Source of the DNA: Alphaproteobacteria bacterium
GTDB lineage: Bacteria; Pseudomonadota; Alphaproteobacteria; CACIAM-22H2
Length of the DNA stretch: 64,000 nucleotides
Assembly (NCBI GenBank): GCA_016793165.1
Contig: JAEULA010000061.1
Coordinates: 1-64,000 of the forward strand
Direction of reading: 5' to 3'
Shown here: piece by piece, positions 28,301 to 35,484 of the stretch
Position numbering within the stretch: the first letter of the stretch is position 1
How the letters are laid out: the number at the start of each line of letters is the position of its first letter
Translations under genes and position numbers: made by a program
Notes under the pieces: generated by a model
Told to the model about the DNA's origin: nothing
Database searches by the model: none
The model's input: only the letters and a program-made list of their open reading frames with translations

Positions 28301-28799
28301 GGCCGTCGTCGCGGCGCGGGCCGAGGGCGAGGGCAGCGCGCCGCCCGACGAGTGGTCGCCGCAGATCAACATCGGCATGGCCGTGCTGATCCCGGAGGCC
28401 TATGTCGCGGATCTCGCGGTGCGGCTCGGACTCTACCGCCGGCTCTCGGCCTTCACCGAGCGCGCCGAGCTCGACGCCTTCGCCGCCGAGCTCGTCGATC
28501 GCTTCGGCAAGCTGCCGCCGGAGGCTCAGAACCTGCTCGAGGTCGTCGCGGTCAAGCAGCTCTGCCGCAAGGCCGGGGTCGAGAAGATCGACGCCGGCCC
28601 GAAGGGCGCCGTGCTGAGCTTCCGGCAGAACCGCTTCGCCAAACCCGATCGCCTGATCCATTTCATCACGCGCGACGCCGCGAGCATGAAGGTGCGGCCC
28701 GACCAGAAGCTGGTCTACGCGGCCGACTGGGACGACGCGCGCGCGCGCATGCGCGGAGTCGCCAAGCTGATCGCCGAACTCGCCAAGCTTGTGGAATGA
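25332..28799 (+). CDS. mfd: Transcription-repair coupling factor Mfd
   Basis: A 1155-aa protein of normal Mfd length. The UvrB-like N-terminal modules run to residue ~350. The RNA polymerase-interacting domain is near 480-560 (DLVVHVDHGVGRFEGL). The RecG-like translocase carries GDVGFGKTEVA (~635), DEEQHFGVGQKER (~740), TATPIPRTLQ and QLRGRVGRS, and a C-terminal D7 domain follows. It dislodges stalled RNA polymerase and recruits UvrA. The start codon is GTG, overlapping sdhE. Confidence 0.97.
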   Translation: MNDVRTLPVGQRVELAGAPPGLDARWLAGMAARGTSFIHVTREAGRAAQLIESLAFFAPELQVLEFPAWDCLPYDRVSPVPEIVSRRIDTLATLAGAPATSPRIVVTTVNAILQRVPPRGMFTSGAFTAEVGRELQLDTLTAFLARNGYVRADTVREAGEYALRGGIVDLFPPGTLRPLRLDLFGDTLEAIRSFDPTTQLSGERLARFVLKPVSEVLLDAAAIERFRTGYRELFGAVGGNDPLYEAISAGRRYGGFEHWLPLFHEKLETLFDYLADATVTLDHQCDEAVIARFEQIEEAYDSRAEFATRKDADGPAYRPLLADRLYLTARDWRQRLSQRQVAGFTPFSAPVDSGPRVQDLGGRPGLTFAQARTQADNVFDAVRGHVADRQAGGRRVVIAAYSEGSRDRLQTLFAEHGLADTETVAHWSDALALPPRRVVLTVLGLERGFETDDLAVISEQDILGERLIRAAKRRVRAENFIAEASTLAEGDLVVHVDHGVGRFEGLVTITAGGAPHDCLKLAYADNDRLFVPVENLDMLSRYGSEEGGGALDKLGGVGWQQRKARVKRRITEIAGELVKIAAARRLRQGEPMDPPEGLFAEFCARFPFPETEDQAKAIEDTLTDLASGKPMDRLICGDVGFGKTEVALRAAFVAAMAGHQVAVVVPTTLLCRQHFRNFTARFQGLPLKIAQLSRFVAAKDATQTRKALAEGAIDIVVGTTAVLSKAMAFKNLGLLIVDEEQHFGVGQKERLKQLKANVHVLTLTATPIPRTLQMALSGVRDMSIIASPPVDRLAVRTFVLPYDPVVIREAIMRERFRGGQTFYVCPRIEDLDHVRGRLTDLVPECKVAVAHGQMSPGVLEDTIGAFTEGKFDVLLSTNIVESGLDMPRVNTIVLHRADMFGLAQLYQLRGRVGRSKLRAYAYLTIPPDRVLGQTAQKRLEVMQTLDSLGAGFQLASYDLDIRGAGNMLGEEQSGHIREVGIELYQHMLEEAVVAARAEGEGSAPPDEWSPQINIGMAVLIPEAYVADLAVRLGLYRRLSAFTERAELDAFAAELVDRFGKLPPEAQNLLEVVAVKQLCRKAGVEKIDAGPKGAVLSFRQNRFAKPDRLIHFITRDAASMKVRPDQKLVYAADWDDARARMRGVAKLIAELAKLVE

Positions 28800-28810
28800 A
28801 GGAGGCCGTC

Positions 28811-29266
28811 ATGAGTGCAGCCGTCGCCTCGCCCCCGTTCGCGATCCTGGGCATCGATCACGTCGTCCTTCGCTCGCCCGACCGGGAGCGCCTCGTGCGC
28901 TTCTATGCCGACGTCCTCGGCTGCGCGGTGGTGTGGGATCGTCCGGCATTGGGTCTCACCCATCTCCGCGCGGGGCGCGCGCTCATCGACATCGTCGACG
29001 CGGCGCGGCGTGCCGACCGGCGGCCGCCGGATCAGATGGCGCCGAATGTCGACCACATGTGCCTGATCATCGAGCCGTTCGACGGCGACGCGCTGCGGCG
29101 CCACCTCGCGGCCCATGGCGTGACGATCGAGGCGCCGGCCGATCGCTTCGGCGCCGAGGGCGAAGGGCCGTCGGTCTATCTCCGCGATCCCGAAGGCAAC
29201 ACCGTCGAGCTGAAAGGGCCCGGCTCGGAGCACCCGGTCCGGGCGCGGCCGCCTCAGCTGCGATAA
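28811..29266 (+). CDS. VOC family protein (glyoxalase/dioxygenase fold)
   Basis: A 151-aa vicinal oxygen chelate protein. The paired beta-alpha-beta-beta-beta motifs are visible, with metal ligands expected at GIDHVVL (His ~17), VDHMCLII (His ~79) and the terminal Glu in DPEGNTVEL. The length suits a single-chain two-module metalloenzyme such as a lactoylglutathione lyase-like or small dioxygenase-like protein. The start at 28811 is decided by AAGGAGG at 28799-28805; the in-frame ATG at 28796 is too close to the mfd stop. The 3' end overlaps the convergent racemase-like gene by 13 bp. Confidence 0.85.
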   Translation: MSAAVASPPFAILGIDHVVLRSPDRERLVRFYADVLGCAVVWDRPALGLTHLRAGRALIDIVDAARRADRRPPDQMAPNVDHMCLIIEPFDGDALRRHLAAHGVTIEAPADRFGAEGEGPSVYLRDPEGNTVELKGPGSEHPVRARPPQLR

Positions 29267-30399
29267 CGCGCGAGCACGTCGCGGTCGATCTCGATCCCCA
29301 GGCCCGGCCGCGTCGGGATCGCCACCCGGCCGTCGACATGCTCGATCGGCTCCGTGATCAGCGCACGCCGGAACGGATGCGAGGAGCGGTCGTACTCGAG
29401 GATCGGCTCGGCGGCGAACAGGGAGTGATTGGCGACCGGCAGCGCCGCGATCAGCTGCAGCGACGCCGCCTGGGCGACGGCCGATCCCCAGACATGCGGA
29501 TTGACCGCCACGCCGTGGGCCTGCGCGAGGGCCGCGATGTGCCGGCATGCGGTGAAGCCGCCGGCCGAGCCGATATCGGGCTGCGCCACGTCGACGGCGC
29601 GCGCGGCGAGAAGATCGCGGAAACCGTAGAGCGTGTGCTCGTTCTCGCCGCCGGCGATCGGCATCGACAGCCGCGCACGAATTTCGCGGTAGCCGTCGAG
29701 GTCCTCCGGCGCCACCGGCTCCTCGTACCAGCGCAGGTCGAAGCGTTCGAGCGCGCGGCCGAGCCGGACGGCATCGGCGACGCCGTAGGCATGGTTGGTG
29801 TCGATCATCAGCCGGACCGGCTTGCCGGCGATCGCATCGCCGATCGCCTCCATCACCGCGATGTCGTCGGCGACGCCGTAGCCGAGCTTCACCTTCATGT
29901 GCCGGAACCCGGCGGCATGATGCTGCAGCGCCTCGTCGGCGAGCCGCGCGGATTCACCCTGGCCCGAGATTCGATAGAACCCCGTCGCGTAGGCCTCGAC
30001 CGAGCCGCGGAACGCGCCGCCCAGCAGCATGTGCACCGGCAGGCCGGCGGCCTTGCCCGCGATGTCCCACAGCGCGATGTCGACCGCGCTGATCGCGGAG
30101 ACGATCGTGCCCTTGCGGCCGTAGTCGCGGGTCGCGTGGTACATCCGGTGCCAGAGGACCTCGACCGCGCGCGGGTCTTCGCCGAGGAGCAGCGGCGTCA
30201 GCGCGACCTCGATCGCCTTCGCCGCGATCTCCGGCGGCTCGAGGCCCTGGGCGAAGGCCTCGCCCCAGCCGGTCAGGCCGTCATCGGTCGTGATCTCGAC
30301 CAGTGTCGCCGAGCGCTGACGCACCCAGCCCTGCGAGAACGCGAAGGGCTGCGCGAGCGGCGACTTCAGGACATGGACGTCGACGCGCCGGATCCTCAT
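29254..30399 (-). CDS. Mandelate racemase/muconate-lactonizing enzyme family protein
   Basis: A 381-aa enolase-superfamily enzyme. The capping domain is residues ~1-125. The barrel has the KVKLG motif with K-x-K (~170), metal ligands in DTNHAY (~198) and EEPVAPED (~225), and GGENEH (~248). The late H-V-W-G-S places a His/Asp-type base. This pattern fits acid-sugar dehydratases or MLE-type enzymes; the substrate cannot be chosen. It shares the minus strand with the following DsbA-like gene, 17 bp apart. Confidence 0.85.
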   Translation of the reverse strand: MRIRRVDVHVLKSPLAQPFAFSQGWVRQRSATLVEITTDDGLTGWGEAFAQGLEPPEIAAKAIEVALTPLLLGEDPRAVEVLWHRMYHATRDYGRKGTIVSAISAVDIALWDIAGKAAGLPVHMLLGGAFRGSVEAYATGFYRISGQGESARLADEALQHHAAGFRHMKVKLGYGVADDIAVMEAIGDAIAGKPVRLMIDTNHAYGVADAVRLGRALERFDLRWYEEPVAPEDLDGYREIRARLSMPIAGGENEHTLYGFRDLLAARAVDVAQPDIGSAGGFTACRHIAALAQAHGVAVNPHVWGSAVAQAASLQLIAALPVANHSLFAAEPILEYDRSSHPFRRALITEPIEHVDGRVAIPTRPGLGIEIDRDVLARYRS

Positions 30400-30416
30400 C
30401 GCCGCCGGGCCCCCCC

Positions 30417-31067
30417 TCAGACCGCGTCGGGGGTCGGGGATTCGGCCTCGCGCCTTGCGTGCTCGAACAGCTCGATCAGCGCCTCGGGCGGCTGCGCGCC
30501 CGAAAGCGCGAACTTCCGGTCGACGATGAAGCAGGGCACGCCCGTGATCCCCACCTGGCGGGCGAAGGCATCCTCCTGTCGGATCGTCTCGACGTCCTGG
30601 TCGGAGGCGAGATAGGCGGCCGCCGCCGCCGGATCGGCACCGGCCGATTGCGCCAGCCGGACGAGCGTTCCGTCGTCGCTGAGGTTTTCGCCCTCGAGGA
30701 AGTAGCCCCGGAACAGCGCCTCCACCATCGCGTCCTGGCGGCCCGCGCCGGCCGCCCAGCGGATCAGCCGATGCGGTTTCAGCGTGTTGGGCGTGCGGCG
30801 GATTTTCTCGAAGGCGAAATCGATACCGTCCGGCGCCGCTGCGGCGCGCAGGCGCTGATACATGTTCCCGCCATTGGCGTCGCCGAACTTCGCCCGCAGG
30901 TACTCCGCGCGATCCATGCCCTCGGGCGGGAAGTCGGGGTTGAGCTGGAACGGGCGCCAGGTGATCTCGAGATCGGCCTGGGGCGCGAGCTGCAGCGCGC
31001 GCTCGAGGCGCCGCTTGCCGATGAAGCACCACGGGCAGATGACGTCGGACACGATGTCGATGAGCAT
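30417..31067 (-). CDS. DsbA family oxidoreductase (FrnE-like, thioredoxin fold)
   Basis: A 216-aa cytosolic DsbA/FrnE-type protein. The active-site CPWC lies at residues ~11-14 immediately after the first strand (IDIVSDVICPWC). The cis-Pro loop GVPCFIVD is near residue 180. No signal peptide is present, so it likely acts in the cytosol as a 2-hydroxychromene-2-carboxylate isomerase-like or disulfide isomerase-like protein. It is transcribed divergently from the acyl-CoA synthetase gene. Confidence 0.85.
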   Translation of the reverse strand: MLIDIVSDVICPWCFIGKRRLERALQLAPQADLEITWRPFQLNPDFPPEGMDRAEYLRAKFGDANGGNMYQRLRAAAAPDGIDFAFEKIRRTPNTLKPHRLIRWAAGAGRQDAMVEALFRGYFLEGENLSDDGTLVRLAQSAGADPAAAAAYLASDQDVETIRQEDAFARQVGITGVPCFIVDRKFALSGAQPPEALIELFEHARREAESPTPDAV

Positions 31068-31182
31068 GACCGGGAACCTAGATCCGAGCGCAGCGCGCGG
31101 GCAACCGGGCTGTCGACGATGGGCGGCAGGGCTCGGCATACTCCCGGCCCGATCACGCCTCGCGACCAGGGATCTCCCGACG

Positions 31183-32823
31183 ATGGCTGCCTCGACCGCC
31201 ACCGGCCCGTTCGACCAGGGACTCGAACGCCGGCCGGCGAACTACGAACCGCTGAGCCCCGTGGGCTTCCTTGCGCGCGCCGCTTCCGTCTTTCCGGATC
31301 GCGTCGCCGTCATCCATGGCGACCGTCGGATCACCTATCGCGAGTTCCACACCCGATGCCGCCGCTTCGCCGGTGCCCTCCGGGCGCGCGGCATCGGCCG
31401 CGGCGCAACGGTCAGCGTGCTGGCACCCAACATTCCGGCTCTGCTCGAGGCGCATTACGCCGTGCCGATGGCGGGGGCGGTGCTCAATGCCCTGAACACG
31501 CGGCTCGATGCGGCGAGCATCGCGTTCATCCTCGAGCACGGCGAGAGCCGGTTGCTGCTGGTCGATCGCGAGCTTGCCGCTCTCGCGGCGGATGCGCTGG
31601 GCCGCATGCGCAATCCGCCCGCGGTCGTCGACATCGACGATCACCTGGCGCTCCAGGGCGAGCGGATCGGGTCGATCGAATACGAGGCGTTTCTCGCGGC
31701 CGGCGACCCGGACAGCGAGCCGGTTCCGCCGGCGGACGAATGGGACGCGATCTGCCTGAACTACACATCGGGCACGACCGGCAATCCCAAGGGCGTCGTC
31801 TACCACCACCGCGGGGCCTATCTGAACGCGCTCGGAAACGCGCTGGCGTTCGGTCTCAACGACCGCAGCGTCTATCTGTGGACGCTGCCGATGTTCCACT
31901 GCAACGGCTGGACCTACACCTGGGCGGTGACCGCGGCCGCCGGGATCCATGTCTGCCTGCGGCGCATCGATCCGGCCCTGATCTTCGGCGCGATCGCGGA
32001 GCACGGCGTCACGCATCTCTGTGCGGCGCCGATCATCCTCACGCTGCTGATCCATGCGCCGGACGCCGCGAAGCGGCGCTTCCCGCAGACCGTCGACGTC
32101 GCGACGGGCGGAGCGGCACCGCCCTCGCCGGTGATCGCGGCGATGGAAGCGATGGGTTTCCGCGTCACGCATCTCTACGGGCTTACCGAAAGCTACGGTC
32201 CCGCGACGGTGTGCGTTCCGCATGCCGACTGGGCCGCAAAGCCGCTGGACGACCGCGCGCGGCTGATGGCGCGTCAGGGCGTCGCCTATCCGACACTCGG
32301 CGGGCTGATGGTCGCCGATCCGGAATCCGGCGTCGCGGTCCCCGGCGACGGCGCCACGATCGGCGAGATCTGGCTGCGCGGGAATACGGTGATGAAGGGC
32401 TACCTGAAGAACCCCAAGGCGACGTCCGAGGCACTCGATCGCGGCTGGTTCAGGACCGGCGATCTCGCCGTCCGCCACCCCGACGGCTATGTCGAGATCA
32501 AGGATCGTTCGAAGGACATCATCATCTCCGGCGGCGAGAACATCTCGTCGCTCGAGGTCGAGGAGGTCCTCTATCGCCATCCCGCGGTCATGGAGGCGGC
32601 AGTGGTCGCCAAGCCGGACGCGCGCTGGGGCGAGACTCCTTGCGCCTTCGTGGCGCTGAAGCCCGGGGCAAGCGCGGACGCCGCGGCGATCGTGGATTGG
32701 TGCCGCACGCATCTCGCGCATTTCAAGACGCCTCGCCACGTCGTGTTCGGCGACCTGCCGAAGACATCGACGGGTAAGATCCAGAAGTTCGTCCTGCGCG
32801 AGCGGGCGAAGGCGGGCGCATGA
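31183..32823 (+). CDS. Acyl-CoA synthetase (AMP-binding)
   Basis: A 546-aa ANL-superfamily ligase. It contains the P-loop YTSGTTGNPKGV (~199-210), YGLTES (~333), GWFRTGDL (~425) and the catalytic lysine in TSTGKIQK near the C-terminus. It activates a carboxylic acid to its CoA thioester; length and motifs suit medium-chain or aromatic acids. It overlaps the SDR gene (ATGA at 32820). With the NIPSNAP gene it probably forms a short fatty or aromatic acid degradation operon. Confidence 0.9.
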   Translation: MAASTATGPFDQGLERRPANYEPLSPVGFLARAASVFPDRVAVIHGDRRITYREFHTRCRRFAGALRARGIGRGATVSVLAPNIPALLEAHYAVPMAGAVLNALNTRLDAASIAFILEHGESRLLLVDRELAALAADALGRMRNPPAVVDIDDHLALQGERIGSIEYEAFLAAGDPDSEPVPPADEWDAICLNYTSGTTGNPKGVVYHHRGAYLNALGNALAFGLNDRSVYLWTLPMFHCNGWTYTWAVTAAAGIHVCLRRIDPALIFGAIAEHGVTHLCAAPIILTLLIHAPDAAKRRFPQTVDVATGGAAPPSPVIAAMEAMGFRVTHLYGLTESYGPATVCVPHADWAAKPLDDRARLMARQGVAYPTLGGLMVADPESGVAVPGDGATIGEIWLRGNTVMKGYLKNPKATSEALDRGWFRTGDLAVRHPDGYVEIKDRSKDIIISGGENISSLEVEEVLYRHPAVMEAAVVAKPDARWGETPCAFVALKPGASADAAAIVDWCRTHLAHFKTPRHVVFGDLPKTSTGKIQKFVLRERAKAGA

Positions 32824-33590
32824 GCGCGCCGTCGCTGTCCCTGACGGGACGCGTGGCGCTGGTGACCGGCGCGTCCGCGGGGCTCGGCGCGCATTTCGCG
32901 CGGGTCCTGGCGACGGCCGGCGCGCAGGTGGTCATCACCGCGCGCCGGATCGACCGCATCGCGGCCCTGGCCGCGGACATCGCGGCGACCGGCGGCGCAG
33001 CGCACGCGATCGCCATCGACGTGACGGATGCGGCGAGCGTGTCCGATGGGATCCGGCAGGCCGTTGCCGTCGCGGGCGGGATCGACCTTCTCGTGAACAA
33101 CGCCGGCATCGCCGTGCCGCGCGGCTTCCTCGACACCGTCGAGGCCGAGTGGCAATCGGTGATCGACACCAACCTGTCCGGCTACATGCGAGTCGGTCGC
33201 GAGGCCGCGAAGGCGATGGTCGCGGGGGGGAAGGGCGGCGCGATCGTGAATGTCGCCTCGGTCCTGGGTATGCGCGTCGGCCCGCACCTGGCGTCCTACT
33301 CGGCCGCCAAGGCCGGCGTGATCAGCCTGACGCAGAGCATGGCGCTGGAGCTCGCCCGGCACGGCATCCGGGTCAATGCGCTCGCGCCGGGCTACATCGA
33401 GACCGACCTCAACCGCGGCTTCCTCACGGGCCCGGGCGGCCAGGCCCTCGTCAAGCGCGTCCCGATGCGCCGGTTCGGCGCCCTCGAGGATCTCGACGGG
33501 CCGCTGCTGCTGCTGCTATCCGACGCCGGCCGATTCATGACCGGCGCCACGGTGACGGTCGACGGCGGCCATACGCTGAGCCTGTTCTGA
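32820..33590 (+). CDS. SDR family oxidoreductase
   Basis: A 256-aa classical SDR. The cofactor motif is TGASAGLGAHF (residues ~14-24), then LVNNAGIA (~90), the catalytic Ser in NVASVLG and the Y-S-A-A-K motif. The absence of Asp after the second strand (VITARRI, with Arg) suggests NADP(H). Translational coupling to the acyl-CoA synthetase suggests a 3-hydroxyacyl-CoA or similar substrate. Confidence 0.88.
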   Translation: MSAPSLSLTGRVALVTGASAGLGAHFARVLATAGAQVVITARRIDRIAALAADIAATGGAAHAIAIDVTDAASVSDGIRQAVAVAGGIDLLVNNAGIAVPRGFLDTVEAEWQSVIDTNLSGYMRVGREAAKAMVAGGKGGAIVNVASVLGMRVGPHLASYSAAKAGVISLTQSMALELARHGIRVNALAPGYIETDLNRGFLTGPGGQALVKRVPMRRFGALEDLDGPLLLLLSDAGRFMTGATVTVDGGHTLSLF

Positions 33591-33617
33591 CGCCGGCCTT
33601 CCGGCCGGCACATCGCC

Positions 33618-34280
33618 ATGAGGGACCATATGATCGTCGACATCCGCACCTACACGCTGCATCCGGGCCAGCTCGGCGCGTTCTTCAAGCTTTACGGCGA
33701 AGAGGGCTACGCGGTGCAGACGAAGCATCTCGGCCAGCCGCTCGGCTACTACTTCATCGACATCGGGCCGCAGAACCGGGTCGTGCATCTCTGGGGCTAC
33801 GCCGATATCGCCGAGCGTGCGCGCAAGCGCGCGGCGATGGAATCCGACCCGGCTTGGAACGCCTACCGCGCCAAGACGGGCGGGCTGTACCAGCGCCAGG
33901 AGAACAAGATCATGCGCCGGACGCCGTTCTATCCGGCGAAGATGGGCGCGCCCTCGGGCTTCGGCATCATCGACTATCGCACCTACACCGCCCATCCCGG
34001 GAAGCTCGGGGCGTTCCTCGGCGTGTACGAGTCCGACGCGCTCCCTCTGCAGGTGAAGCATCTCGGCAATTGCCAGGGCTGGTTCATGTCCGATATCGGC
34101 CCGCTGAACGAGGTCGTGCACATGTGGGGCTACGCCGACCTCAACGACCGCCAGGCGCGGCGCAACGCGATGCAGGCCGACCCGGCCTGGGGCGTCTACC
34201 TCCCCAAGGGCACGTCGCTGCTGCTGAACATGGAGAACGCGATCCTACGCCCGGCGCCGTTCTGGAAGCCGGCGGCCTGA
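33618..34280 (+). CDS. Double NIPSNAP-domain protein
   Basis: A 220-aa protein made of two NIPSNAP-like ferredoxin-fold repeats. Residues ~5-100 begin VDIRTYTLHPGQLGAFFKLY and residues ~115-210 begin IIDYRTYTAHPGKLGAFLGV. Each half ends in a tryptophan-rich strand (HLWGYAD, HMWGYAD) and a D-P-A-W motif. The function of bacterial NIPSNAP proteins is unknown; many lie beside catabolic genes and a dimeric alpha-beta barrel enzyme role is suspected. The ATG at 33630 (MIVDIRT) is an alternative start. It ends 18 bp from the convergent regulator gene. Confidence 0.85.
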   Translation: MRDHMIVDIRTYTLHPGQLGAFFKLYGEEGYAVQTKHLGQPLGYYFIDIGPQNRVVHLWGYADIAERARKRAAMESDPAWNAYRAKTGGLYQRQENKIMRRTPFYPAKMGAPSGFGIIDYRTYTAHPGKLGAFLGVYESDALPLQVKHLGNCQGWFMSDIGPLNEVVHMWGYADLNDRQARRNAMQADPAWGVYLPKGTSLLLNMENAILRPAPFWKPAA

Positions 34281-34298
34281 TGCGACAGGCGCGACGGG

Positions 34299-35345
34299 TC
34301 AGGCGTCCCTTGCCCGATCCGTCGCGCCGACGGCATCGACATCGCCGACGAACATGATCGGCGATGTGAGGACGGCGCGGATGAGCTCCGACTGCCGGCC
34401 GATCCCGAGCTTCGCGAAGATGTGCCGAAGATAGGTTCGTGCCGATGTGACGGTGATGCCGACGTCGCGACTCGCCTCCTGCAGGCTCAAGCCGCGCAGG
34501 AGCGCATGCGTCAGCCGGGATTCGGACGGGGTCAGGGCGAAGAATGCGGCGAGCGCGGCCGGCGCCGGCAAGCCGTGGCGGCTCGGATCGGTGACGAACA
34601 GTGCGAGGCTCGACGCCGGGATATCCGTCGCCGCAGCGGCGCCGTCGATCCGGAGCAGCGCGGCGGCGATCTCGGCGCCGTCCGAGCGGCGGCAAAGACG
34701 CATGATCTCGGTGCCTCCGGCGCTCGCTACCCGTCGACGTACCGTCTCCATGCGCGACCGCGACGACGCGTCGGCCGCCCGCAGCAGCGACCCCGGATCC
34801 GCGACCAGGACGTCCGCTTCCGCGATCAGCCGCCGTCCCTGATCGTTGGCTTCGGCGAGGCGCCCGTCGAGGTCGAGACGGAAGGCCGCGAACGGCAGGC
34901 GTTCCAGCGCCATCCGGCCGAGGGCGGCGGCGGCGGAGATCGGCGTCGCGACCTGCGACTGCGCAAGCGCATTGTCGTGCCGCGCGATCGCGGCCTCGAT
35001 CGCCTCGATCAGGCGCTCGACGGCGCAGGGCTTGGTCAGGAACCGCACGGCCTGCGCTTCGTTGACCGCCTGCATCGCGAGCGAGAGATCGGCATGGCCC
35101 GTGAGCATGACGCAGGCCGCCTGCGGATGGCGTCGTCGCAGCGCGGAGGCGGCATCGATGCCGTCGATGCCGGGCATGCGGCAGTCCATGACGTAGGCAT
35201 CGTAGGACGACCGGTCGGCGAGGGCGAGGGCCTCCGACCCGGACTGCGCGAAATCCAACAGCCAAGCCGGCCGATGGCGTCGCAGGTTGCGCGCGATCGC
35301 CTGCAGGACGAGAGGCTCGTCGTCGGTGAGCAGGATCCGGCGCAC
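34299..35345 (-). CDS. Response regulator: receiver, PAS-like linker, LuxR-type HTH
   Basis: A 348-aa transcriptional regulator. The receiver has the acidic pair (LLTDDE), phosphoacceptor Asp54 in VMDCRMPG, and conserved Thr (LTGHAD) and Lys (LTKP). A central ~110-residue segment is PAS-like (DLDGRLAEANDQGRRLI). The C-terminal LuxR/FixJ HTH starts LTPSESRLTHALLRGLS. The GTG at 35345 gives a standard receiver start and leaves 139 bp for promoters. In-frame ATGs at 35447 and 35486 would extend it into low-complexity RRRRR sequence and abut the divergent kinase start. It is the probable DNA-binding output of that kinase system. Confidence 0.82.
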   Translation of the reverse strand: MRRILLTDDEPLVLQAIARNLRRHRPAWLLDFAQSGSEALALADRSSYDAYVMDCRMPGIDGIDAASALRRRHPQAACVMLTGHADLSLAMQAVNEAQAVRFLTKPCAVERLIEAIEAAIARHDNALAQSQVATPISAAAALGRMALERLPFAAFRLDLDGRLAEANDQGRRLIAEADVLVADPGSLLRAADASSRSRMETVRRRVASAGGTEIMRLCRRSDGAEIAAALLRIDGAAAATDIPASSLALFVTDPSRHGLPAPAALAAFFALTPSESRLTHALLRGLSLQEASRDVGITVTSARTYLRHIFAKLGIGRQSELIRAVLTSPIMFVGDVDAVGATDRARDA

Positions 35346-35484
35346 CGCGTTAACCAGGATCGCGACGCGGCGCACGCGCCGACGTCTCCGTTTGGGGATA
35401 TCGGGTTGCGCCGCGGGCCCGCCATTCTGCGTCGCGAGCCCCTTCATGACGAAGCCGGGCGCGCGCGCATCCGAGTGGGCGAGC

